A program made the position numbers and the translations under genes. This document shows, in pieces, positions 1 to 6,291 of a stretch of 9,966 bases of DNA; the first letter of the stretch is position 1; each line of letters opens with the position of its first letter. The stretch is taken from the NCBI GenBank assembly GCA_027334785.1, contig DAHWQF010000088.1:1-9966 (forward strand), read 5' to 3'. The stretch comes from Acidimicrobiaceae bacterium (GTDB lineage: Bacteria > Actinomycetota > Acidimicrobiia > Acidimicrobiales > Palsa-688). The notes below the pieces were generated by a model. That model worked only from the letters and a program-made list of their open reading frames with translations, was not told the origin of the DNA and did not search any database.

Positions 1-330
1 ACCTGTACGCGAGGGAGTGGGAGGGCAAGGCCCTCACCGACGACGACTACGTGGTCTCCTCCGACGAGAAGACCTCTACCCAGGCCCGTGCCCGTCGCCA
101 CCCGAGCCTCGCACCCGCGCCGGGCCGCGACATGCGGGTCGAGTTCGAGTACGAGCGGGGGGCGCGCTCCAGTACCTGGCCACCTGGGACGTGCACCGGG
201 CCAAGATCTTGGGGCGTTGCGAGGAGAAGACGGGCATCGTGCCCTTCGGCCGCCTCGTCTCCCAGGTGATGACGACAGAGCCCTCCAAGAGCGCCCGGCG
301 GGTGTTCTGGCTGGTCGACAACGTGCCTCG
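1..330 (+). pseudogene. IS630-family transposase, partial and frameshifted
   Basis: This is the catalytic part of a DDE transposase of the IS630 type; the 5' part lies outside the window. Reading starts in the frame of base 3 (LYAREWEGKALTDDDY, then SSDEKTSTQARARRHPSL, holding the first catalytic Asp). At about 150-165 the frame must change: after residues VEFEYERG the protein continues in the frame of base 2 as GALQYLATWDVHRAKI (second Asp in WDVH) and ends with RVFWLVDN at 322. One G missing from the G run near 158-163 explains the shift. The normal continuation after VDN (typically GSSHRG and the final Glu region) is absent, because ISL3-type sequence begins within about ten bases. The gene is therefore broken twice, by frameshift and 3' truncation, and should be inactive. 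Family assignment rests on recalled motifs, not a search. Confidence 0.8.
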
Positions 331-579
331 CGGAGCGGGCTGAAGCCCTTCGTAACACTTGCAAAGACGATCCGTAAGCACCGGCCGGGCATCTTGGCCG
401 CTATCCGCCTAGGGCTGAGCAATGCCCGCCACGAAGCGCTCAACCGTGGCGTCAAGATGATCGTGAACCGCGCCCACGGCTTCCACTCCGCGAAGGCGGC
501 GCTCGCTCCTGTCATCCTGAGCCTCAGACCGGTGACCCACGTCCTACCTCTCGAGCGGGTCGACGTTCCCGGTGGATGA
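331..579 (+). pseudogene. ISL3-family transposase, C-terminal fragment
   Basis: This open frame encodes the last roughly 80 residues of an ISL3-family transposase. The diagnostic stretches are LKPFVTLAKTIRKHRPGIL, then AAIRLGLSNARHEALN, then VNRAHGFHSAKAALAPVIL, followed by the stop at 577-579. In intact ISL3 transposases the segment reads roughly LSNGRxEGLNxxxRLxxxRAxGFHS and carries the final catalytic Glu; the Glu in NARHEALN matches. Nothing upstream belongs to ISL3: from 330 leftwards the DNA encodes the IS630 transposase in another frame. The fragment has no start codon of its own, so it is a relic. The open frame continues upstream to 88 only because that stretch happens to lack stops. 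The right terminal repeat of the element would lie just past 579, but without the left end it cannot be delimited. Confidence 0.8.
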
Positions 580-627
580 CCCACATCTATGCCGGGAGTC
601 CCGTTCTTTGGCCGCCGGCAGTCAGGC

Positions 628-1698
628 TCAGTCCTGGGGTGCATTTCCGATGGCCGACCCCGGGCCGAGCGGCCCCCAACTGCGGTGTACGCGCTCACGC
701 AGGCTCCTAATATTGGAACGTTCTTTCTCGAAGTAGACGAAGTTCGTCAGCAATACGGCGAAGGCATCACAGCAAGGGTCGATGGCCAGGCTCGTACCCG
801 TGAACCCCGTATGGCTGAGCGCGCTATGGGACCAACGTTCACACAGAAAGTCTGCAGGATCCCCTCGCCGCACCCACGCGAGTCCCCGCCTACCGCCCGA
901 AGCCGCCGTATGGTTTGCAAACGCGTTCGCAAGCAGGCTAGCCGATAAAAACGGCACATCATCGTCGCTGAGCCACGCCCCAGCGAACTTCACAAGGTCG
1001 TCCACGCTCGAAAAGAGACCAGCGTGGCCGCTCACCCCGCCGAAGAACCGGCTGTTCGAATCGTGTACAGTACCGGCAGGCTCGTTGCTAGTAGCCGCTA
1101 CGCGATCTCTGACCTCCAATGGCGGTCGAAACATGGTGGACTGCATGTCCAGCGGCTGAAGGACCAAATCGGAAACTAGTCTGTCCAAAGGAATGCCTGC
1201 CACGGTCTCGAGGATGCGCCCAATGAGCATGAAACCGAGATCGGAGTACTCCGTATGCTCACCGGGCGGGTACTTCAACGGAAACCGCTCCAGGAGGGCC
1301 AGCGCCTCGTCCACGCTAGTGCACTGAGCGTAGAACCGGTACTCGCCAGGCAGCCCAGAGTTATGGCTCAGCAGCTGACGGAGCGACACTCTGTCACGGC
1401 CCTCACCGACGAAGCTGGGTATGAACCGCCGGACCGCGTCGTCGAGGTCGAGACGAGACCCTTCGACGAGTACGAGAACCGCTGCGGCGACAACCACCTT
1501 CGTCAACGACGCTAGGTCAAAAAGCGTATCCCGTTGCACCTCACGAGCCACGCCTCTCGACACACCAGCAACGCCGGCGACGGCAACTTCCTCGATCGTA
1601 CCCGCCCGCCCAGCGGCAAACACCGCCCCAGGCACTAAGCCAGACGAGATCGCTCGGAACAGCTCACTAGAAGGAGTCCGCACCGCGTCACCTCCCAT
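628..1698 (-). CDS. Beta-lactamase-fold serine hydrolase (class C / AmpC-like family, possibly AmiE-type)
   Basis: This 356-residue protein belongs to the serine beta-lactamase/esterase family (Pfam Beta-lactamase, PF00144). The three active-site motifs are visible: SLTK at 64-67 (nucleophile Ser64, Lys67), YSD at 151-153 in place of YxN, and HTG at 296-298 in HTGFTGTSL. GVSGHAGLFSS near 221-231 and HNSGLPGEY near 112 are typical of non-lactamase hydrolases of this fold. Known members include esterases, D-aminopeptidases and Bacillus AmiE, which cleaves peptides from MurNAc-peptides; the HTGFTGT form resembles the AmiE/NagZ-linked group, but that is from memory. There is no signal peptide, so a cytoplasmic location is likely. 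The ATG at 1698 is chosen because GAGGAG lies 8 nt upstream. A GTG at 1683 preceded by GGAGG is an equally possible start. A longer TTG frame start at 1743 lies across the proposed promoter. It is codirectional with the transporter operon, 254 bp downstream. Confidence 0.85.
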   Translation of the reverse strand: MGGDAVRTPSSELFRAISSGLVPGAVFAAGRAGTIEEVAVAGVAGVSRGVAREVQRDTLFDLASLTKVVVAAAVLVLVEGSRLDLDDAVRRFIPSFVGEGRDRVSLRQLLSHNSGLPGEYRFYAQCTSVDEALALLERFPLKYPPGEHTEYSDLGFMLIGRILETVAGIPLDRLVSDLVLQPLDMQSTMFRPPLEVRDRVAATSNEPAGTVHDSNSRFFGGVSGHAGLFSSVDDLVKFAGAWLSDDDVPFLSASLLANAFANHTAASGGRRGLAWVRRGDPADFLCERWSHSALSHTGFTGTSLAIDPCCDAFAVLLTNFVYFEKERSNIRSLRERVHRSWGPLGPGSAIGNAPQD

Positions 1699-1745
1699 TG
1701 GCTCTACTCCTCGCAAACAAACGGGACCATACTTCAACACCAAAA

Positions 1746-1774
1746 TCCATACCGGTCACTTGCCTAGCGCTCAA
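1746..1774 (-). promoter_or_regulatory. Possible sigma-70 promoter of the serine hydrolase gene
   Basis: On the minus strand TTGAGC (1774-1769) is followed after exactly 17 nt by TATGGA (1751-1746). Each box matches four of six consensus bases. Transcription would start near 1739, about 40 nt before the ATG at 1698. A short inverted repeat, GCGCT-CA-AGCGC (1767-1778), overlaps the -35 box and could be an operator. The hydrolase could therefore be transcribed separately from the transporter operon. I see no other gene in the 254-bp gap 1699-1952. Confidence 0.35.
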
Positions 1775-1952
1775 GCGCAAGACGGTGGCCCTCCATATGG
1801 CCTCAGGTCATCTCGCACTGCTAACCATCCCTAAAACGCCAGCGGCAGAACATCGGGATCGACCGGCCGGCCTAAGCTGCTCGCCCTTCAGGTTGCTCAA
1901 AAGCCGTGTGACTCCCACCCCTTTCCAGGGACGAACTCCTAATCACACTGCA

Positions 1953-2747
1953 TCACAGGGTAAAGTCAGCAATTACCGGAAAGTGATCTGAAGCGGCGCG
2001 GACATCAACGCCACTGTCCATGATCCTACAGTCCCCGAGCGAGCCTGCCAACTCAGGGTCTAGGAGTATGTGGTCGACGCGTGAACCGGCGCGGTCACGC
2101 AGGCTCTGCGGCAAAGCAATGTCGCCGCGATGGACGGAGCGGAAGGCATCCATGTAGCCACCTTCCAGCACCACGCCTAGCACGCCTCCCCGCACCGCAT
2201 CCCTGTACAGCTGAGGATATTCAGGCTGCCACTCCGGCGAAAGGTCGCCCTCACCTGGGACCCAAGCGTTGAAGTCTCCTAGCACGCAATGCCGTCGTCG
2301 TACTGAGCGTAGGATCTCGCGCAGTTCGTCGGCCTCGCGCCACTTGCGAGCCGCCTCTTCGGCCACGAGCCGGCTGATCAAGTGAACGTTCACTACAGTT
2401 ACCGCCGTACCGTCGGGACACTCATAAGTCACCTCCAGCGCAGGCCGATGCAAAATGCCTGGCCTTCCGCGATGGACCTGCACGGACTGAACCGGCAGCT
2501 TCGAGAAGGTACCGATCCACAGCGTGTCGAAGGGAGGATCTGAGTTCGCGCGCTCCACGATCGGTTCAGCCAACACTGGCGCCATCTGCAGGGCAGACGC
2601 GAGCGCGAGTCCGTTGTCAAGGTCCAGGATCTCCTGGACCGCAATTATGTCAGGCCTCATACTGCCTATTACATGTCCCAGCAGCTCCAGTCTCTCTGCC
2701 GGGCCGTCTTCAATATTATATGTCATGATCCGCAGTTTGCGCGGCAC
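1953..2747 (-). CDS. Endonuclease/exonuclease/phosphatase (EEP) family metal-dependent hydrolase
   Basis: This 264-residue enzyme has the full EEP (DNase I/inositol 5-phosphatase/sphingomyelinase) motif series: TYNI (Asn11), IIAVQEI (metal-binding Glu39), VNVHL (His122), LGDFNAW (Asp158, Asn160), RVDHILL (Asp225, His226) and SDHFPV (Asp254, His255). All catalytic positions are intact, so an active Mg2+-dependent phosphodiesterase or phosphomonoesterase is expected. There is no signal peptide or membrane segment. The GTG start is supported by GGAGG at 2757-2761, placed between the stop of the upstream permease (15 bp away) and the start codon, so the two genes are surely cotranscribed. The family covers nucleases, sphingomyelinases and sugar- or inositol-phosphate phosphatases. 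Last place in an ABC sugar-uptake operon favours a small phosphorylated substrate over DNA (inference), by analogy with UgpQ beside the glycerophosphodiester transporter. Confidence 0.88.
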   Translation of the reverse strand: MPRKLRIMTYNIEDGPAERLELLGHVIGSMRPDIIAVQEILDLDNGLALASALQMAPVLAEPIVERANSDPPFDTLWIGTFSKLPVQSVQVHRGRPGILHRPALEVTYECPDGTAVTVVNVHLISRLVAEEAARKWREADELREILRSVRRRHCVLGDFNAWVPGEGDLSPEWQPEYPQLYRDAVRGGVLGVVLEGGYMDAFRSVHRGDIALPQSLRDRAGSRVDHILLDPELAGSLGDCRIMDSGVDVRAASDHFPVIADFTL

Positions 2748-2756
2748 CGTTTACTT

Positions 2757-2761
2757 CCTCC
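2757..2761 (-). promoter_or_regulatory. Ribosome binding site deciding the GTG start of the EEP gene
   Basis: The minus strand reads TAA-GGGAGGAAGTAAACG-GTG: a strong GGAGG immediately after the permease stop codon and 9 nt before GTG. It fixes the start at 2747 over the internal ATG seven codons further in. Confidence 0.75.
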
Positions 2762-2762
2762 C

Positions 2763-3581
2763 TTAGAACTTGAGGGCACCCCCTAGGAGGGCCTTCTTGA
2801 ATTGCTCGGCCATGACGATGAACACCAATACTAATGGCGCGCTCACAATTATCAGAAGCGCTAGCAAGAGGTTCCAAGTTGTACCGTACTGGCCTACAAA
2901 GGAAAACACGCCAACAGATACGGTCATCTCATGCGGATCCTGAAGGAACACCAACGGTATCAGAAAATTGTTCCAGTCATTGATGATATTGAACACCGCA
3001 ACAATGGCAAGAGCGGGACGTATAAGTGGGGCCACCACATAGCGCACAAGTTGTAGGCGTGACGCGCCATCAATCAGTGCAGCCTCATCGAGCGCTGTTG
3101 GGAGGTTCTCCATGAATGTCGTCATCAGGAACACGGCGAACGGAATCCCGGTGGCCGTATAAATTAACACAATTGACCAAAGCGTATTCACTAAATGCAA
3201 ATCCCGCATAAGCAGGTACAAAGGAAGGACAATGATTTGTCCGGGAATTGCCAATCCCGCGACGACCGAGAGATATATTACACGTGAGCCTCGAAACCGA
3301 ATCCGTGAGATAGCAAATGAGAAGAGGGCAGAAGCTATCAGCACGAGGGCCACGGCGCCAGCAGTTACAAGTATAGTATTAAAAAAGAGTTGCGCAGCAT
3401 CAGACTCGTTCCACGCTTGGACATAATTGCTCGGGCTCAGCACTCGGGGAAGGCCCGCGGCATCCGTAAGGATCGCCGACTCCGGCCTTAGAGAAAGCAC
3501 CACCACCCACAGGGTCGGCGCAAGAGCGATTAAGAACCAAATTGCCAGTATCGCCCCACGTATAGGCCCAAGCTTCTTCAT
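2763..3581 (-). CDS. Carbohydrate ABC transporter permease, MalG-like (CUT1)
   Basis: This 272-residue inner-membrane protein has about six hydrophobic helices, the first at residues 7-30 (AILAIWFLIALAPTLWVVVL). The EAA loop that docks the ABC ATPase is at about 166-190: EAALIDGASRLQL then PLIRPAL. The C terminus, AEQFKKALLGGALK, is the usual MalG-type ending that follows the last helix. It should form the channel heterodimer with the MalF-like protein encoded just upstream. The ATG at 3581 is the only sensible start: an in-frame TAG lies shortly upstream. Its Shine-Dalgarno is weak, so translation may depend on coupling with the MalF-like gene 43 bp away. The coding sequence is visibly AT-richer than the flanks: line 3121-3180 has 29 G+C of 60, against 44 of 60 in 8881-8940 of the esterase gene. 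The transported sugar cannot be told from the permease. Confidence 0.92.
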   Translation of the reverse strand: MKKLGPIRGAILAIWFLIALAPTLWVVVLSLRPESAILTDAAGLPRVLSPSNYVQAWNESDAAQLFFNTILVTAGAVALVLIASALFSFAISRIRFRGSRVIYLSVVAGLAIPGQIIVLPLYLLMRDLHLVNTLWSIVLIYTATGIPFAVFLMTTFMENLPTALDEAALIDGASRLQLVRYVVAPLIRPALAIVAVFNIINDWNNFLIPLVFLQDPHEMTVSVGVFSFVGQYGTTWNLLLALLIIVSAPLVLVFIVMAEQFKKALLGGALKF

Positions 3582-3624
3582 CGATGTGCACAGTCGCTAC
3601 GCACGCGCGCACCCCCACCCAGAA

Positions 3625-4620
3625 TCACCATTCCACTCGCCATCTCCTCTGGACGATGACACCCAGCGTCGCTATCGAAACCGCGAAAGCAAAGCCAAGT
3701 ACCACGATAGCTGTCGCGAGCCCCACCTGGTTTGAACTACCGTAGGCCCCACCAAACGCGACACGGTAAAACAGTGTGGCCAAGACGTCCGCACTACCAC
3801 CCGGGCCGGCCGTTATCCCTTCGGTGACGTAGATGATATCAAAGGTCGCAAATGACCCGATCACCTCCAGGACGGCGATAGTAATGAGGGCGGGCCGGAC
3901 AAGCGGCACCACTATTCTCCGTAGTTCCTGCATCCTGTTTGCCCCATCCAATCGGACAGCTTCAAGGATCTCAGTGGGGATAGCCATAAGAGCAGCCCAA
4001 ATAATAATTATCACCAGCCCCATCGACATCCAAGCTGCGATCAAAGCTATAGTAGGAAGAGCCGTCGCTGCGCTGCCCAGCACTGGGTAGGTCAAGAACC
4101 CGAGATGAAGGTTCTGGCCTAGGTCGTAAGTCACGCCAGACCCTGGCTCAAGAAAAAGCAAGAAGATGTAGCCGACGACAAGCGGCGGGATAACTAGTGG
4201 CACGAGATATATCGTGCCAAGCCATCGATTGAGCCTCGGGGACGCCTGCGAGAGGCAGTACGCCACCGGTATGCCAACAAAGAGCGACGCTACATAGACG
4301 ATGCCAAAGAACATGAGGCTATGAAGTATCGCTAGAAAGAACTCGTTGCTCAGGCTCCCACCACTCAGGATGGCCTCGTAGTTGCGGAGGCCTACGAACG
4401 TCGCTGGACCGACGCCGTCCCAGCGCGTGAGACTGTAACGAACGGCCAAGGCAAAGGGGAGCAATAAAAACAGGCCATAGAAGGCTACAACGGGAAGAAG
4501 CCATGGCACCGCTCGGAGCGGCGAGCGCTGCACCCTCCGCCGCGGGGTGGAAGCAATAATTGCTTTATACTTTCTGTTCGCCGAAGCCGCCTGGGAGGCT
4601 TCTACCATGGTCCGCGACAT
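3625..4620 (-). CDS. Carbohydrate ABC transporter permease, MalF-like (CUT1)
   Basis: This 331-residue membrane protein has an N-terminal cytoplasmic tail rich in Arg/Lys (residues 18-36), a first helix at about 38-60 (AVPWLLPVVAFYGLFLLLPF), and five further helices. The EAA loop at about 220-245 reads EAVRLDGANRMQE then PLVRPAL, the ATPase contact site. LTRWDG and FVGLRNYEAIL between helices 1 and 2 are hallmarks of MalF-type sugar permeases. It pairs with the MalG-like protein encoded downstream. The start is not certain. ATG 4620 and ATG 4608 are both possible and neither has a good Shine-Dalgarno. A GTG at 4716 would extend the protein by 32 residues, but it lies inside the stem-loop at 4705-4736 and the added residues do not look like a permease N terminus. 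It is the second gene of the operon, 176 bp after the binding-protein gene. Confidence 0.92.
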   Translation of the reverse strand: MSRTMVEASQAASANRKYKAIIASTPRRRVQRSPLRAVPWLLPVVAFYGLFLLLPFALAVRYSLTRWDGVGPATFVGLRNYEAILSGGSLSNEFFLAILHSLMFFGIVYVASLFVGIPVAYCLSQASPRLNRWLGTIYLVPLVIPPLVVGYIFLLFLEPGSGVTYDLGQNLHLGFLTYPVLGSAATALPTIALIAAWMSMGLVIIIIWAALMAIPTEILEAVRLDGANRMQELRRIVVPLVRPALITIAVLEVIGSFATFDIIYVTEGITAGPGGSADVLATLFYRVAFGGAYGSSNQVGLATAIVVLGFAFAVSIATLGVIVQRRWRVEW

Positions 4621-4704
4621 TTTCGTTAGTGGTTTGGGCCCCGTTTCAGCTCCCAAAGTGGGTGCCGCATTGCCGAGACCGCTCTGACACAATAATGGTT
4701 TCTG

Positions 4705-4736
4705 CCCCAGGGGCACCTCTCTGGGTGTCCCTGGGG
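4705..4736 (-). promoter_or_regulatory. Intercistronic stem-loop between binding-protein and permease genes
   Basis: Two 13-nt arms, CCCCAGGGGCACC (4705-4717) and GGTGTCCCTGGGG (4724-4736), pair around a 6-nt loop. In the minus-strand transcript there are 12 Watson-Crick pairs and one A-C mismatch (4713/4728). No U-run follows in the direction of transcription (next bases CAGAAACC), so it is not a standard intrinsic terminator. In other CUT1 operons, hairpins after the binding-protein gene stabilise its mRNA or dampen permease expression; the same role is inferred here. Confidence 0.6.
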
Positions 4737-4796
4737 TTGCCAGCGTCGAGGCCTGTCATATAAGCCGTGGCCAGCAAATCAGCATCGACCGTTTGC

Positions 4797-6104
4797 CTAC
4801 TTACCCGAGAAGTACCAGGCCGTCGACTTTTGGATCGAGGCCGCTGCGGCCTTTGGCGTCACCGTACCTTGGAGGAGCTGGACTAGGACGTTCTGCTCTG
4901 CCTGGAAGATGCCGATGTCCTTTGAATTGACTGGTGGCATGTCCATGGCGCTATCGATTCCAATAAGCGGGTGCTGAGCCTGTTGTACGTACCAAGTATA
5001 GGCCTGCCGCAAGAGCGGCTCGGATGAGGGGATCGGGATCCCGTTCATGGCGTCTGTCTCCTGCGAGTCGTCAACCATAAGCTTGCCGAAAGAGGGTGTG
5101 CCCAGATACTTGAGCAGTGCTATAGAGGCGGCACGCACTTGCGGGTTCGTAATCTTGGAGTTAAGAGCATAGCTTCCGTTCGGGTACCAATCGAGCAGGG
5201 GTCGCTGCGCAGCCGTTTGACCTGGCACGAGGAACTCGCCGATCTGGAACTTGGGCTTCGCCTGGTCGATCCCTGACAAGTCGAAGAGACCGTCGAAGAT
5301 CACGGCAGCGTGGCCCTCTGCGAACTGGACTTCCTGTTCGTTACCTGCGGCGCCAATAGCTTGAAAGTCCGGCTCCAAGTACTTGCCTAGCTGCTGAAAG
5401 TCAGTCAGGGCCTTGACGAAAGCCGGGCTAGTAAAGTTCGCCTTACGAGATACAATGTTGGCCGCGGTCGCGTTCCCCACAATAGTAGCAGCAACCTCGT
5501 CAAAATCGAGTGCGATCAGCCACTGTTGTGTACCCATCATGTAGACTGGTGTTATACCAGCGGCCTTCACTTTGGCCAAATCTCCTATTAGCTGGTCCCA
5601 AGTACTGGGGACAGAAAGGTGCAGCTTGGCAAAGATGGCCTTGTTATAGAAGGCGACCATCTCCTCGGTTACCTGAGGTACGCCCCATTCGTGACCGCGG
5701 TAGGTGACTGTGGATATCGGGGCCGCGCCAAAGTGGGCGAGGCTTACCTTTCCATTGAGCGGGGAGATTAGTTTCGCTGCAGCGAACTGCTGCATCATAG
5801 TACCGGTACGGTCTTTAAAGACGTCGGGACCGGTGCCTGCATCCATCGCCGTAGTTAGAACAGAGTTGTAGTCTGTCGGCGTGATGCTCCTCACTTTGAG
5901 GACGATGTTTTTGCCAGTTTCGCGGTCGAGGTTGGCCTGGACCTGTTTCCACATTAAGCCACCGCCCCATGTCCAGTAGGTGACGGTGATCGGCGAGCGA
6001 GTCGATGCCGCGGCCACCGCGGAAGATGGGACAGTGGCCACCAACCCCAGCACAGCGACGGCTCCCGCCGCTCGCCTAAGCAATTTTCCCCTAGGTAAAT
6101 GCAC
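4797..6104 (-). CDS. Extracellular solute-binding protein of a carbohydrate ABC transporter (family 1, CUT1)
   Basis: This protein captures the substrate outside the membrane and hands it to the MalF/MalG-like permeases. It has 435 residues from the chosen start. The N terminus is a Sec signal peptide: RGKLLRR, then a hydrophobic core (AAGAVAVLGLVATV), then AVA-AAS as the likely signal peptidase I site near residue 31. The mature protein begins with ITVTYWTWGGG, the first beta strand typical of family 1 binding proteins, followed by GTGPDVF and later WGVPQVTEEMVAFYNKAIFA, also typical. There is no lipobox and no Cys anywhere, so it is not a lipoprotein. The GTG at 6104 is preferred because GGAG lies 5 nt upstream and the signal peptide then starts correctly; GTG 6149 adds 15 residues and has no good ribosome site. 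It is the first gene of the operon. The ligand is unknown. Confidence 0.9.
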   Translation of the reverse strand: MHLPRGKLLRRAAGAVAVLGLVATVPSSAVAAASTRSPITVTYWTWGGGLMWKQVQANLDRETGKNIVLKVRSITPTDYNSVLTTAMDAGTGPDVFKDRTGTMMQQFAAAKLISPLNGKVSLAHFGAAPISTVTYRGHEWGVPQVTEEMVAFYNKAIFAKLHLSVPSTWDQLIGDLAKVKAAGITPVYMMGTQQWLIALDFDEVAATIVGNATAANIVSRKANFTSPAFVKALTDFQQLGKYLEPDFQAIGAAGNEQEVQFAEGHAAVIFDGLFDLSGIDQAKPKFQIGEFLVPGQTAAQRPLLDWYPNGSYALNSKITNPQVRAASIALLKYLGTPSFGKLMVDDSQETDAMNGIPIPSSEPLLRQAYTWYVQQAQHPLIGIDSAMDMPPVNSKDIGIFQAEQNVLVQLLQGTVTPKAAAASIQKSTAWYFSGK

Positions 6105-6155
6105 ATCTACTCCATTCTGGTGATAGTTGGGCTTCCAGTTAAAGGGCACGCGTCG

Positions 6156-6235
6156 CGAGCCTCGGATACCAGCCCGCGTTGTTCGGGGAACCCCGAAGAG
6201 GACGTAGTAAGATAGACGGCGAGGCCGAGCCTCGG
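6156..6235. repeat. Two copies of CGAGCCTCGG, 70 bp apart
   Basis: An identical 10-mer lies at 6156-6165 and 6226-6235. Each copy is itself nearly palindromic (CGAG-C-CTCG; the second extends to CCGAG-C-CTCGG). Their symmetric character and placement either side of the 6182 dyad make them candidate regulator sites, but GC-rich DNA can produce this by chance. Confidence 0.4.
6182..6197. promoter_or_regulatory. Inverted repeat, candidate operator
   Basis: TTCGGGG (6182-6188) and CCCCGAA (6191-6197) form perfect 7-bp arms around AA. The 16-bp site sits upstream of the binding-protein start, where a repressor would block transcription of the transporter operon. It may bind the neighbouring ROK protein or another regulator. 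Confidence 0.45.
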
Positions 6236-6255
6236 CGAGACCTCCCTCTGGTAGA

Positions 6256-6285
6256 TTGACAGTAAACTTTGTTAATTGTTACCAT
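6256..6285 (+). promoter_or_regulatory. Sigma-70 type promoter of the ROK regulator gene
   Basis: A perfect -35 box TTGACA (6256-6261) is followed after 18 nt by TACCAT (6280-6285), four of six for a -10 box. Transcription would then begin at about 6292, exactly on the GTG start codon. The spacer carries adjacent 7-nt near-repeats TTGTTAA/TTGTTAC (6269-6282) that could bind a regulator. A TTG start at 6256 would put the coding region on top of the -35 box and is rejected. Confidence 0.55.
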
Positions 6286-6291
6286 CAGAAG

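Larger units (their letters stand above)
6105..6291. promoter_or_regulatory. Divergent control region between transporter operon and ROK regulator
   Basis: The 187 bp between the two divergent start codons must carry promoters for both directions and is the natural place for ROK operators. It contains an inverted repeat (6182-6197), a repeated CGAGCCTCGG motif (6156 and 6226), a 6-bp dyad CGAGGC-CGA-GCCTCG (6220-6234), and an AT-rich patch (6256-6285) holding the regulator's promoter. I could not identify a convincing -10/-35 pair for the minus-strand operon; TATCTT on the minus strand (6216-6211) is a possible -10 but has no -35. Confidence 0.6.

Noticed and set aside
88..579. One long plus-strand open frame as a complete gene
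   Set aside because: Its first half (88-330) is an out-of-frame, Arg-rich reading of the IS630 transposase; only 331-579 is real ISL3 coding sequence.
593..609. Small hairpin CGGGAGTCCCG followed by TTCTTT as a terminator for the ISL3 fragment
   Set aside because: The stem is only four to five base pairs with a tiny loop, and the upstream gene is a relic without a promoter.
589..948. Plus-strand open frame of 119 residues
   Set aside because: It is antisense to the serine hydrolase, whose active-site motifs are intact on the other strand.
4621..4716. N-terminal extension of the MalF-like permease from GTG 4716
   Set aside because: The start codon is buried in the 4705-4736 hairpin, and the added residues do not resemble a permease N terminus.
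6105..6149. 15-residue extension of the binding protein from GTG 6149
   Set aside because: It has no ribosome site and would place extra polar residues before the signal peptide; GTG 6104 has GGAG at the right distance.
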